A stretch of 64,000 nucleotides of DNA from Herpetosiphon geysericola (GTDB taxonomy: Bacteria; Chloroflexota; Chloroflexia; Chloroflexales; Herpetosiphonaceae). The stretch covers positions 209,301-273,300 of the forward strand of contig NZ_LGKP01000008.1 of the NCBI RefSeq assembly GCF_001306135.1, in the 5' to 3' direction. Position numbers and translations under genes: made by a program. The notes under the pieces are model-generated. The model did not search any database and was not told the DNA's origin. It worked only from the letters and a program-made list of their open reading frames with translations. Below, in pieces: positions 1 through 8,597 of this stretch; position 1 is the stretch's first letter; the number at the start of each line of letters is the position of its first letter.

Positions 1-494
1 TGCGGTTCGCGCAATGGGCGCCGAGGCCGCTGGGTCGAAACATCGCCAAGTTGCTCTTGCATCGTGCCCAACAAACTCATTAAATAGGCCCATGATTCGT
101 TTTCTTGCTGGCTGACTTGCTTGGAATGCTGGCGTCGTTCGTTCATCCAGCCTTCGAGTTGGCAGTGCAAGCTATTCAAGCGCGTATCAAGATGCTCGAT
201 CAGCGGGCGGCTAAAATCGGCGGGTTGGGCTGCCAATTTGGCCACCGTCGCTGGAAACGAAGTGTGTAGCGTTTCGAGCTGGTCTTGTAAATGACCAAGT
301 GACGAGCCAAGTTGGGCTTGGCGGCGGGCTACAACCTCTTGCTCACCCAGCACATCGCTCAACAAGGCTTTAAGTTGCTGATTTTCTTGTTTGGCCCGCT
401 GCTCCTGCTGGCCCAACAAATGCGGCACAAACCACAAGAGTAGCACGGCCAAAAGCAATAATGCGCCGCTCATCAATAAAAAGACAATCTGCAT
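1..494 (-). CDS. Membrane-anchored coiled-coil protein, 3' end beyond window
   Basis: An open frame runs from an ATG at 494 to the left edge with no stop (164 codons seen). Residues about 3-25 form one hydrophobic helix (VFLLMSGALLLLAVLLLWF), followed by a long Gln/Glu/Leu-rich stretch typical of a coiled coil (QQEQRAKQENQQLKALL and onward). The layout suggests a bitopic protein with a cytoplasmic coiled coil, as in RmuC or similar structural proteins, but no catalytic domain is visible in the part seen, so I assign no function. It is transcribed away from the window; the 170 bases between it and the next gene show no clear promoter. Confidence 0.7.
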   Translation of the reverse strand, partial: MQIVFLLMSGALLLLAVLLLWFVPHLLGQQEQRAKQENQQLKALLSDVLGEQEVVARRQAQLGSSLGHLQDQLETLHTSFPATVAKLAAQPADFSRPLIEHLDTRLNSLHCQLEGWMNERRQHSKQVSQQENESWAYLMSLLGTMQEQLGDVSTQRPRRPLREP

Positions 495-666
495 AACCAA
501 CCTCCATTGCAAGTGCGATCAAGCTCCATTATAGAAAAAAGCCCGCTCGCTGAGAGGATGCAGGGGTTACAGCTTGATGACAGCTCACCGAAGGATGAAA
601 AACGAGGGATGAAGGATGAAGCTGAATCTATGCTAAGCAATATTCGATTGGCACAACCTGTTTGAA

Positions 667-1305
667 TTAATCGAAATTCCCCAGCAAGCGGGCGAATGGG
701 GCTAGCGATGGAATAATTGCCTGTTTGAGATAGGCTATAAGTCGCGTTTCGAACATGTGTAGGGCTGCTACAATTGGCTCAACTGGTCCAGCAGCAGCAT
801 TCGTTTCAGCATAATCCCAAGCAAGCGGGTTGAGGTAGCGTTGAAGGGTTTCGATTGGCAGGCTGCCCTGCAAATCGCGTTTGGTATAGTGCAACACCAA
901 CGGTAGCTTGCTGAAATTGCGCTTGTTGGCAGTTTGGATTCGGGCAATATGCTGGAGTTGCCGAATATTTTCTTGCAATTTATGGCGTTGCGAATCAGCC
1001 ACAAAAATTATAGCGTCAGCAATGCTGATCCAATGCTTGATATAACGCACATCCATTGCCGCGCCTGCTTGCCCAAGACAATGCAAGTGCAAGCGCCAAG
1101 CCCCAAGCTGTTGTTGCCCAAGCACACTACAGCTAACCAAACGAACTTCTTCGTGGGCATAGCGTTGTAGCGGGTAAATCAGTTGTTGGTGCTGCGCATA
1201 ATTGCTTGCAATATGCCGGATTGAGGAGCTTTTGCCGCTCGTGGCGGGGCCGCAATATATCACATTGCAATGAATGAGCTGATTAATTGCATCGAAAAAA
1301 GCCAT
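667..1305 (-). CDS. MglA-like small GTPase
   Basis: Encodes 212 aa. A P-loop is seen at residues 19-27 (GPATSGKSS). The segment IADAIIFVADSQRHKLQENIRQL and the later LVLHYTKRDLQGSLP align by eye with the switch/G4 part of bacterial MglA (MglA has VADSQ and QYNKRD). MglA-type GTPases set cell polarity and gliding direction in myxobacteria and are numerous in filamentous gliders. Oddities: the G3 region reads CLGQAG rather than the usual VPGQ, and G4 is TKRD instead of NKRD, so nucleotide affinity may differ. The start has AAGGG seven bases upstream. A Roadblock/LC7 protein, the usual regulator class, lies 10 kb away at 11755. Family assignment is firm, cellular role inferred. Confidence 0.8.
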   Translation of the reverse strand: MAFFDAINQLIHCNVIYCGPATSGKSSSIRHIASNYAQHQQLIYPLQRYAHEEVRLVSCSVLGQQQLGAWRLHLHCLGQAGAAMDVRYIKHWISIADAIIFVADSQRHKLQENIRQLQHIARIQTANKRNFSKLPLVLHYTKRDLQGSLPIETLQRYLNPLAWDYAETNAAAGPVEPIVAALHMFETRLIAYLKQAIIPSLAPFARLLGNFD

Positions 1306-1420
1306 TTGCCCTTGATCATTTCAAAACTGATCCATTTAAGCGTTGTGACAACCATTGTCAACCAGTTGATTATACTTGAGCTAGCAACCGCGAGTTTTTA
1401 GCCTACAGGAGAATGCTCCC

Positions 1421-2650
1421 TTGAATAAAGAAACCTATATTAATGATGCGTTGCAGTTGTCGAGCCAATCGCTGACCTATATGGTGAGTCAGCAATTAGC
1501 CGCGCATTACCCGGATCAAGGCATTCTCCAAACTGGAGACTGCGATTTTGATGTGCGCAGCTATGCTGGGGCGGGCTTGTGTGAGGTTCAAACCCATCAA
1601 CACCCTTACCCACAAATTAACTATACCTGGTTACGGGGTGAGGAAGGTGGTGAGATTGCTCGTTCGTTGGAAAACGCTTGGCAAACCATTAGTTGGCAAG
1701 ACCAGAGCTTTGATTTGCTGCTGCTTTCGTGGACAGCTTATGGCACAACCTATAGTCTGCAATGGTTGATTGGCGCTTCACAAGCAGCTGTCGAAACGTT
1801 TTTCAGTGCAGTCTGCGATTGGAACACCGAAATTCGCGATGAAATTATGGTGTTCGATGAAGGCAGTTGGGAAAAAAGCCAAGAATTATACTATGCGATT
1901 AAAAATGCCTCGCTCGATAATTTGATTTTGCCTGGGACGCTCAAACACGATATTTTTCGCGATTTGCAGCGCTTTTTTGAAAGTAAAACCACCTACGAAC
2001 ACTATAATATTGCTTGGAAACGCGGGATCATTTTGGTTGGCCCGCCTGGCAACGGCAAAACCCATATGATCAAAGGGTTGTTGAATGCCTTGGAGTACCC
2101 ATGTTTGTACGTTAAAAGCTTCGATGCCCAATATTCGACCAATAACGCCAATATTCGGGCGGTGTTTGATCGGGCGCGGCGTAGTGCTCCCTGTATTGTG
2201 GTGCTCGAAGATTTAGATTCGTTGATCAACGATACCAACCGAGCCTTCTTTTTGAACGAAGTTGATGGTTTTAACGCAAATCAAGGGGTTGTGTTACTGG
2301 CGACGACCAACCATCCTGAGGCGATTGACCCAGCGATTATGAACCGCCCCAGCCGCTTTGATCGTAAATATTACTTTAGTTTGCCTGAATTGGCTGAGCG
2401 GATGGCCTACATTCAACAATGGAATACCGCGCTGCATAGCTCAACCCAACTCACTGAGCTAGGAATTCAACAAGCAGCTGAGGCTACCGACGGTTTTTCG
2501 TTTGCTTATTTGAAGGAATTATTTGTTTCGGCCTTGATGCGTTGGATCGATATTAAAGACCAAACCGATATGGATACCGTAATTTTGGAGCAAGCGACCT
2601 TCTTGCGTGAGCAAATGGTGACCGAGCAGCCTGAAGAAGACGAAGCCTAA
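1421..2650 (+). CDS. AAA+ family ATPase with an uncharacterised N-terminal domain
   Basis: Encodes 409 aa from a TTG start, chosen because AGGAG sits about nine bases upstream and no ATG in frame precedes the conserved part. The C-terminal half is a classical AAA module: Walker A GPPGNGKT at residues 207-214, Walker B IVVLEDLDSL near 259-268, and a sensor-1 stretch LLATTNHPEAIDPAIMNRPSRFD of the kind seen in Bcs1/26S-protease-like ATPases. The first 180 residues contain no motif I recognise and may be the substrate-binding domain. There is no protease or membrane domain. It stands alone and converges on the kinase gene downstream, sharing a terminator with it. Function beyond ATP-dependent remodelling cannot be told. 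Confidence 0.85.
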   Translation: MNKETYINDALQLSSQSLTYMVSQQLAAHYPDQGILQTGDCDFDVRSYAGAGLCEVQTHQHPYPQINYTWLRGEEGGEIARSLENAWQTISWQDQSFDLLLLSWTAYGTTYSLQWLIGASQAAVETFFSAVCDWNTEIRDEIMVFDEGSWEKSQELYYAIKNASLDNLILPGTLKHDIFRDLQRFFESKTTYEHYNIAWKRGIILVGPPGNGKTHMIKGLLNALEYPCLYVKSFDAQYSTNNANIRAVFDRARRSAPCIVVLEDLDSLINDTNRAFFLNEVDGFNANQGVVLLATTNHPEAIDPAIMNRPSRFDRKYYFSLPELAERMAYIQQWNTALHSSTQLTELGIQQAAEATDGFSFAYLKELFVSALMRWIDIKDQTDMDTVILEQATFLREQMVTEQPEEDEA

Positions 2651-2682
2651 TTGTTGCGCGTTATGCTGGATTTGGCTCAAGC

Positions 2683-2718
2683 AAGGAGGGCATGATCAGG
2701 ATTGATCATGCCCTCCTT
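2683..2718. terminator. Bidirectional terminator hairpin between convergent genes
   Basis: A perfect 16-bp inverted repeat with a four-base loop (arms 2683-2698 and 2703-2718, core GGAGGGCATGATCA) lies between the convergent stops at 2650 and 2736. The arms end in AAGG/CCTT, giving short A/T tails on both sides. Confidence 0.85.
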
Positions 2719-2735
2719 ACCCGGTTAGATAACGC

Positions 2736-3770
2736 TTATTTGGTGAGGTCGGCGGCAGCTTGAGCCATAATTGGAATAACTGCGCCAAATTGGGCAAAGC
2801 GCGTATCCTTGGTTTGGCCGCGTTGGTAGCGGGCGTAAATTTGGGCCAAAATCACAACCAAGCGATATAAACCGAGCACATGATAATAGCGAATATTGCT
2901 CACATCGCGGCCAGAACGCGCTGCATAGCGTGCAATAAGCTCATCGCGGCTGGCAAAACGCTGATCGGTTGGCATCATTGCGACTGCTTGCAAGGCTGGC
3001 GGGTCATCGGGCTGACTCCAGTAGCAAAGCAAGGTGCCCAAATCGGCCAATGGCTCGCCCAAGGTACACATATCCCAATCGAAGACAGCGATTAATTGGC
3101 TGGGATCGTTTTGGCGAAACATGACATTATCAAGTTTATAATCGTTGTGAACGAGGGTTGGGCTTGAGGCTGGCGGTTGCTGCTCGCAAAGCCAAGCATA
3201 GACATTTTCCATCGCTGGCAGATCATCAGGTTTGGCTTTATTCCAGCGTTCATACCAGCCAACGACTTGACGTAAGATAAAGCCGTCTGGCTTGCCGATG
3301 TGGCCTAAGCCAATGGCCGTATAATCGACGGCGTGCAAATCGGCCAAGGTATCGACAAGGGCCAAACTGAGTGCCCGTGGCGCTTCGGGCGTATTGAATT
3401 GGAGCGGCAATTCGCGGCGTACAACCGTGCCATGGCGCCGCTCCATAATAAAAAATGGTGCGCCAATAATTTCGGGTTCGTTGCAGAATAAAAAAGTTTG
3501 GGGAGCCTGGGCAAAGGCCGGGTGCAATTGCGATAAAACCCGATATTCACGCCCCATATCGTGCGCCGAGGGGGCAACTGGGCCAAGTGGCGGGCGCCGC
3601 AGCACATATTCATAATGACCATAATCAAGCAGATAGGTCAAATTGGCAGCGCCGCCACCAAACTGGCGCACGGTTAACGCTTGGCTGGCACCAGGCAACT
3701 TATCGTATAAATAATCGGCCAAGGCTGATTCATTTAACTGTTCATCAGGCCGAACTTGAATCGTATCCAT
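2736..3770 (-). CDS. Aminoglycoside-phosphotransferase-fold kinase (ACAD10/11 type)
   Basis: Encodes 344 aa. The APH motifs are clear: the catalytic loop LVHNDYKLDNVMF (Asp and Asn in the HxDxxxxN pattern) and the metal-binding FDWDMCTLGEPLADLGTLL. N-terminal residues 30-60 (GGGAANLTYLLDYGHYEYVLRRPP) match the nucleotide-binding lobe. The family includes the kinase domain found in front of acyl-CoA dehydrogenase in eukaryotic ACAD10/ACAD11, which phosphorylates 4-hydroxyacyl-CoAs before the dehydrogenase-type domain acts. Here an acyl-CoA dehydrogenase gene lies 26 bases upstream in the same orientation, so the pair mirrors the fused enzyme. The start at 3770 has GAGG about eight bases upstream. 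Substrate is inferred from this pairing only. Confidence 0.85.
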   Translation of the reverse strand: MDTIQVRPDEQLNESALADYLYDKLPGASQALTVRQFGGGAANLTYLLDYGHYEYVLRRPPLGPVAPSAHDMGREYRVLSQLHPAFAQAPQTFLFCNEPEIIGAPFFIMERRHGTVVRRELPLQFNTPEAPRALSLALVDTLADLHAVDYTAIGLGHIGKPDGFILRQVVGWYERWNKAKPDDLPAMENVYAWLCEQQPPASSPTLVHNDYKLDNVMFRQNDPSQLIAVFDWDMCTLGEPLADLGTLLCYWSQPDDPPALQAVAMMPTDQRFASRDELIARYAARSGRDVSNIRYYHVLGLYRLVVILAQIYARYQRGQTKDTRFAQFGAVIPIMAQAAADLTK

Positions 3771-3796
3771 GGGTTGTACCTCGGAAGACTACAGAC

Positions 3797-5014
3797 TTAG
3801 ACGTTGCGCGCAGGATAGCCATAGCGTTTTAAAATTTCACGGGCGACAACCATTTTGTGCACTTCATCTGGGCCATCATAAATGCGCGATGCGCGGCCTT
3901 GGCGCCACATAAAGGCCAGCGGCGTATCGTCGGAAACCCCTAAACCACCATGGACTTGAATCGCGCGATCGAGCACGTTCATCAGCATTGCAGCAACGCT
4001 AAATTTAATCAGTGAAATGTCAATTCTGGCTGATTTCGCTCCCGCTTGATCAATTTGCCATGCGGCGTGGAGCACGCTCAAGCGCGCTGCTTGAATTTCG
4101 GCAGCACTTTCGGCAATCCAATGTTGCACCATTTGCTTGTCGGCCAATGGCCCGCCAAATGCCACCCGCTTGGTGCTATACTCGCACATCAAATCGAAGG
4201 CGCGTTGAGCTTGGCCAAGCCAGCGCATACAATGATGAATCCGGCCTGGGCCGAGGCGAGTTTGGGCAATTGCAAAGCCAGACCCGCGCTTGCCAAGCAG
4301 ATTTTCGGCGGGCACGCGCACGTTGGTATATTCAATTTCCCAATGGCCGCCGCCAGTTGTATGGCCCATTACCGAGATTGGCCGGACCAAGGTTAAGCCT
4401 GGCGTATCGGCAGGCACGATAATTTGGCTATAGCGCAAATGGGTTGGCGCATCGGGATCAGTTTTGGCCATGACGATGCCAAAGCCAGCGCCATTCGCAT
4501 TGGTGCTATACCATTTGCGTCCGTTGATCACCCAGTGATCAGCGATCAATTCGGCGCTGGTTTCGAGCAAGGTTGGGTCGGCTCCGCTGACCTCTGGCTC
4601 GGTCATGCTGAAAAACGAGCGCACTGCTGCTTGCTGCAAAGGCCAGAAAAATTGTTCGTGCTGGGCTGGCGTGCCATAGTGCCAAAGAATTTCGGCGTTG
4701 CCACTATCGGGAGCGTTTGAGCCAAAAATGCGCGGCGCAAAATACGAGCGCCCAATAATTTCGTTGAGCAGCCCATATTCCATAATCGATAAGCCCATGC
4801 CACCAGCCTCACGAGGCAAATGGCCCGCCCACAAGCCTAATTCTTTGACCTCTGCTTGCAATTGCTGAATCTCAGGGTGGTCTTCGGAGCAAGCGGGATA
4901 GGCTTTTTCGTCGTAATCGAACCATGCTTGCTCGTTGGGATACACTTTTTCGACCAAAAATTGGCTAATTTGCTCACGCATTGCAGCAATATGACTGGGA
5001 ATCGCAAAATCCAT
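3797..5014 (-). CDS. Acyl-CoA dehydrogenase
   Basis: Encodes 405 aa, normal length for the family. The N-terminal helical domain is followed by the FAD/substrate segments FFSMTEPEVSGADPTLLETSA and WVINGRKWYSTNANGAGFGIVMAKT, a beta-domain, and the C-terminal helical domain with IQVHGGLGVSDDTPLAFMWRQGRASRIYDGPDEVHK, where the catalytic acid and FAD contacts lie. It oxidises an acyl-CoA thioester at alpha-beta and passes electrons to ETF. It is cotranscribed with the downstream phosphotransferase-fold kinase and probably forms with it a split version of ACAD10/11, acting on hydroxylated acyl-CoAs. RBS AAGGAG lies 11 bases before the ATG. Confidence 0.92.
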   Translation of the reverse strand: MDFAIPSHIAAMREQISQFLVEKVYPNEQAWFDYDEKAYPACSEDHPEIQQLQAEVKELGLWAGHLPREAGGMGLSIMEYGLLNEIIGRSYFAPRIFGSNAPDSGNAEILWHYGTPAQHEQFFWPLQQAAVRSFFSMTEPEVSGADPTLLETSAELIADHWVINGRKWYSTNANGAGFGIVMAKTDPDAPTHLRYSQIIVPADTPGLTLVRPISVMGHTTGGGHWEIEYTNVRVPAENLLGKRGSGFAIAQTRLGPGRIHHCMRWLGQAQRAFDLMCEYSTKRVAFGGPLADKQMVQHWIAESAAEIQAARLSVLHAAWQIDQAGAKSARIDISLIKFSVAAMLMNVLDRAIQVHGGLGVSDDTPLAFMWRQGRASRIYDGPDEVHKMVVAREILKRYGYPARNV

Positions 5015-5043
5015 GGGCTTCGTTGCTCCTTGGTGGGTGGGCC

Positions 5044-6186
5044 TTATTTAGCCCACGCCATCCCTGAATCGACATCAAACAGGTCGCGCCGGATATCGAC
5101 TGGTTGGCCGAGGCTGGGCGTATTGCCTTGAACTGAGAGATCGGCAATCGAGAGAGTTACCTGATCATTGATTGTGAAAAAGGCCAATTTGCTGCTATCA
5201 GGCGACCATGTTGCTTGGCGCGAACGGCCAGTGCTGGTGAGTTTAATCGGCGCACTGCTGACTTTGCCAGTCGCATCGGGGGCAGGCACGATAAAAATAT
5301 CGCTATAGCCATTTTCGCTTTTGGTGAAGGTCAACCATTTGCCATCAGGCGAGAAGGCTGGGTCAAGCGCACCTTTGAAGCTATCGGCGCTTGGCCCTTG
5401 AAGCACGCCATACTCATCGTTACCGCCTGGCAGATCAAGCACTGCATAGCCAAGTTGAATGTCGGCCACTTCGCAGCCAAAACAGCGCTCGGCCTGACTG
5501 TAGACAATCAGCGAGCCATCTGCAGACCAGGTTGGGTGGCTCAAATCGGTATCTGCTTGGACAAAGCGTTGAAAGCTGGCAGTTGGAAATTGACCTGTGC
5601 CGATGCGGCGAGTGCCATAAATATAAAGCGAAAGCGGATACTCTTGGAACGAATCGCCACCGACGCTGCGGGGAGTTTGGGCCTGCGAAACATAACTGAG
5701 AAACTGGCCATCTGGCGACCAACGTGGGTAGAAGGCCCAGCGAATGCTTTGGACATGATCTTCAGAACGGGCTGGAATGCCCGCTGGTTCGTTATTGGTT
5801 ACCTGCTGTTTGTTGGAGCCGTTCGCATCCATCACCCAAATATCGGCGAAGCTTTCTTCGCGTTGAATGTAGGCAATTTGGCTGCCATCGGGCGACCAAC
5901 TTGGCTGGTATTTTTTGTGTGATGTGGTGATGCGGCGGGCCTCGGTGCCTTCATGGACCCAAATATCGCCTGAGCCATTTTCGACCCGCACGAAGAGCAA
6001 TTTGCCTGGAACATTGCTTTGATTTTCGACCACAATTTGGGTAGCTTGGGTTTCATCGACTGCTGGTTGAGCTTCAGTGGTGGGGAGGGCCTCCATGGTT
6101 GGCAGGGCTGAGCCTGCTTCACTACAGGCGGCTAATAAACAAAGCACGATCAGCAAATAGAACGAACGTCTCACACAGAACCTCAT
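5044..6186 (-). CDS. Lipoprotein with TolB/PD40-type beta-propeller repeats
   Basis: Encodes up to 380 aa. A short signal peptide ends in the lipobox LLAAC, so the protein is lipid-anchored outside the membrane. At least five repeats carry the PD40 signature (WSPDGSQIAYIQ, WSPDGQFLSYVS, WSADGSLIVYSQ, FSPDGKWLTFTK, WSPDSSKLAFFT), giving a six-bladed propeller like the C-terminal half of TolB. No enzymatic domain is present; protein binding is the usual role. The ATG at 6186 lacks a good RBS; a GTG at 6174 preceded by GAGG gives MRRSFYLLIV and is an equally good start. It follows the lipid kinase gene by only eight bases. Confidence 0.85.
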   Translation of the reverse strand: MRFCVRRSFYLLIVLCLLAACSEAGSALPTMEALPTTEAQPAVDETQATQIVVENQSNVPGKLLFVRVENGSGDIWVHEGTEARRITTSHKKYQPSWSPDGSQIAYIQREESFADIWVMDANGSNKQQVTNNEPAGIPARSEDHVQSIRWAFYPRWSPDGQFLSYVSQAQTPRSVGGDSFQEYPLSLYIYGTRRIGTGQFPTASFQRFVQADTDLSHPTWSADGSLIVYSQAERCFGCEVADIQLGYAVLDLPGGNDEYGVLQGPSADSFKGALDPAFSPDGKWLTFTKSENGYSDIFIVPAPDATGKVSSAPIKLTSTGRSRQATWSPDSSKLAFFTINDQVTLSIADLSVQGNTPSLGQPVDIRRDLFDVDSGMAWAK

Positions 6187-6194
6187 CTACAGGG

Positions 6195-7088
6195 TTAGTT
6201 AATTTCAGTGGTACGCGGTAAAAGCACGCGTAGCGCTTGCGGAACGACCCGAAAGGTCATGGGGGTTGTGCCAATTGCATCACCATCGACTTGAATTGGC
6301 AAGGGCTTGGAACATGCAATCTCGATCTCACGAGCTTGGCGATATTCTAAGCCTTCAATCATCCCATAGCCTCGGAACAAAATTCCCGCAAGCAATTTGG
6401 GGGCATCAAGGGCGCTATCACCCATCATCGTACATACATCGAGCATGCCATCGCGCATGGCTGCCCGATAGGCAATGTTGAGTACGCCGCCATACAGCCG
6501 TGAATTGCTAATCAGCACAAACAACGCATTGCCTTTGAGCGGCTCACCATCAAGGCTAATGCGGGTGCGCGTACCACGTAAGCGCCAAAGTACTGGCAAA
6601 CTTTTAATCACGTAGGCCAAGCGGCCTAAGCGTTTTTTATCAGCAGAACGTACTTCGCGGGTAATCGCCGCATCGAGGCCAATGCCTGCCATGAGCAAAA
6701 AATAGCGTTCGTTAGCCTGGCCGACATCAACAAGCTCGACATGACCATCAGCTAATTGGCGGGCTGCATGCAACGGATTGAGTGATTGATGCAATTCGCG
6801 CACCCAGACGTTGCCTGTGCCAACTGGTAAGGCGCCCAAAGCGGTATCAGTGCCAACGAGGCCATTCATGACCTCGTTGATCGTCCCATCACCACCAGCA
6901 GCAACAATCAGATCGTTGCGTTTGGCTTCTTCGCGGGCAAACGTCGTTGCATCGCCTGCACGTCTGGTTTCGCGCAGCCGAACTTGCCAACCTTGGTTAC
7001 TACGCCATTCGGTGATACCTTTGGCAATTGCACGACGTTGATGGGCATTGCCTGCCATTGGGTTAAGAATGACTGTTACTCGTTTCAT
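6195..7088 (-). CDS. Diacylglycerol kinase-family lipid kinase (YegS/BmrU type)
   Basis: Encodes 297 aa, typical for the family. The nucleotide-binding motif VAAGGDGTINEVMNGL is near residue 62, followed by GALPVGTGNVWVRELH and the C-terminal lipid-binding beta sandwich with PIQVDGDAIGTTPMTF. These soluble or peripherally bound enzymes phosphorylate diacylglycerol or related lipids. The ATG overlaps the stop of the response-regulator gene by four bases (ATGA), implying translational coupling. Exact lipid substrate is unknown. Confidence 0.9.
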   Translation of the reverse strand: MKRVTVILNPMAGNAHQRRAIAKGITEWRSNQGWQVRLRETRRAGDATTFAREEAKRNDLIVAAGGDGTINEVMNGLVGTDTALGALPVGTGNVWVRELHQSLNPLHAARQLADGHVELVDVGQANERYFLLMAGIGLDAAITREVRSADKKRLGRLAYVIKSLPVLWRLRGTRTRISLDGEPLKGNALFVLISNSRLYGGVLNIAYRAAMRDGMLDVCTMMGDSALDAPKLLAGILFRGYGMIEGLEYRQAREIEIACSKPLPIQVDGDAIGTTPMTFRVVPQALRVLLPRTTEIN

Positions 7089-7852
7089 TCGTCGTTGTCA
7101 TCGTCGTTATTAAAATTCAGCGCCTGTGAGCCACGGCGTTCGATGCTTTCTAGCAAGGTTGCTGGGGTTTCGATCCAGCCCCGGCGCAGGGCATACAACA
7201 CCGCTTGGGTGCGATCGTTCAACGAAAGCTTGCGCAAAATCGATGAAATATGGTTTTTGACGGTTTGGGTGCTAATTTTGAGCGCATCGGCAATATCTTT
7301 GTTGGTTGCGCCGCTGGCAATATGCTCCAAAACCTCAATTTCACGGTCGCTCAAGGGCGAGAACAAGCTAATATCAAGGTCTGGCTCGGCGACGATGCCA
7401 GTTTGCAAACCACGAAACTGAGTCAAAATTCGGTCAGCGACCCGTGGATCTTCAAACATCACATCGTTAATTACATATTCGCCACGCGCCACTCGTCGCA
7501 AGACCGTTGCCAAGGTTTTGGGGCTAATTTCCTTGGAATAATAGGCGGCGGCTCCTGCGCGCAAGGCATTAAAGGCATGCTCGTCGCTTTCGTAGACGCT
7601 CAACATTACCACCCCAATATTAGGGTATTGGCGGCGAATAGTGCGGGTAAATTCCAAGCCATCCATGTTGGGTAAGTTCAAATCGGTTAGCACTACATCT
7701 GGCTCATGCTCAGAAATTAAGACCAAGCCTTCTTCGGCACTAGAACCCTCGCCAATGATCTTGATATCGCGTTCGCTTGACAGCGCCCAGCGCACCCCTT
7801 GGCGGAACAACGGGTGATCATCGACCATCAGCACTTTGACTGTTGCATACAT
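7085..7852 (-). CDS. NarL/FixJ-type response regulator, orphan
   Basis: Encodes 255 aa from the ATG at 7852, preferred over a longer frame from 7891 because AAGGA precedes it. The receiver domain shows the acidic pair in VDDHPLFRQ, phospho-acceptor Asp in VVLTDLNLP and the conserved Lys in YYSKE. The C-terminal LuxR HTH reads LSDREIEVLEHIASGATNKDIADAL and TVKNHISSILRKL. A 40-residue insert-like linker separates the two, and the tail is very acidic (NNDDDNDE). No histidine kinase is nearby. The gene overlaps the 3' end of maf by 25 bases and the start of the lipid kinase by four, so all three are one transcript. Confidence 0.92.
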   Translation of the reverse strand: MYATVKVLMVDDHPLFRQGVRWALSSERDIKIIGEGSSAEEGLVLISEHEPDVVLTDLNLPNMDGLEFTRTIRRQYPNIGVVMLSVYESDEHAFNALRAGAAAYYSKEISPKTLATVLRRVARGEYVINDVMFEDPRVADRILTQFRGLQTGIVAEPDLDISLFSPLSDREIEVLEHIASGATNKDIADALKISTQTVKNHISSILRKLSLNDRTQAVLYALRRGWIETPATLLESIERRGSQALNFNNDDDNDE

Positions 7853-8568
7853 AGTGGTTCCTTTGCTAATGTAGCACGCCAACGCTGCCATGCTTGCTCA
7901 ACGCTATAGGGAATTGCGATTCCCGCTTGGCTCAACAAACTGGCGGTCGTTGGAAGCGGTAGCCCAACAACGGTTGTAAAACTGCCTTGAACCTCTTCAA
8001 CCAGCCGTCCGCCAATGCCTTGAACTCCATAGGCACCAGCTTTATCCATTGGCTCGCCAGTTGCGATGTAGTCCCAAATCTCAGCATCGCTGAGCGGCGC
8101 TAAATGCACGTGGGCGGCGACCAATTCACATAGCGGCTGTTCGGAGGCGGCGGGTAGCACCACAACTCCGGTATAAACAGTATGCCAACGTCCGGCAAGG
8201 CGGCGCAGCAATTCATAAGCATGAGCCGGATCACGTGGCTTGCCCAAGATCATCCGATCAATCACCACAATTGTATCAGCTGCAAGAATTACTGCCTGCT
8301 GATTCGTGTCGCGGGCGGCTTGGGCTTTGCGCCACGCTAACAAGGTTGGGTGACTGGCGAGGCCTAAATCGAAGGCTGGAAGTTGCTCCACAATCGCCGG
8401 AGGAACCTGATCTTGGCGCTCTTCCCCATCATTTGCCTCAATTATAAACGACAGGCCCAAACTACTTAACAAATCATGCCGTCGTGGTGAGGCCGAGGCC
8501 AGAATTAAGCTATCCACGCTGAATGGTACTCCACAAGCCAAACTCAATTGCTGTTCATCATAACCCAA
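7828..8568 (-). CDS. maf: Maf-family nucleoside triphosphate pyrophosphatase
   Basis: Residues 19-30 (LILASASPRRHD) are the Maf signature; the catalytic Asp region ILAADTIVVIDRMILGKPRD and the later DKAGAYGVQGIGGRLVEEVQGSFTTVVGLPL complete the fold. Maf enzymes hydrolyse dTTP/UTP or modified nucleotides. At 246 aa the frame is longer than the usual 190-200. About 17 residues of the excess are N-terminal and could vanish if the GTG just before DSLILASASPRR is the start; another 25 or so are a C-terminal extension that overlaps the next gene. Head of the maf-regulator-lipid kinase operon. Confidence 0.9.
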   Translation of the reverse strand: MGYDEQQLSLACGVPFSVDSLILASASPRRHDLLSSLGLSFIIEANDGEERQDQVPPAIVEQLPAFDLGLASHPTLLAWRKAQAARDTNQQAVILAADTIVVIDRMILGKPRDPAHAYELLRRLAGRWHTVYTGVVVLPAASEQPLCELVAAHVHLAPLSDAEIWDYIATGEPMDKAGAYGVQGIGGRLVEEVQGSFTTVVGLPLPTTASLLSQAGIAIPYSVEQAWQRWRATLAKEPLCMQQSKC

Positions 8569-8597
8569 ACAGGTAAAGCTGCAAGTGGCAATTAGGC

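Noticed and set aside
4012..4422. Antisense ORFs inside the acyl-CoA dehydrogenase gene
   Set aside because: They mirror the coding bias of the real gene, lack ribosome sites and show no domain.
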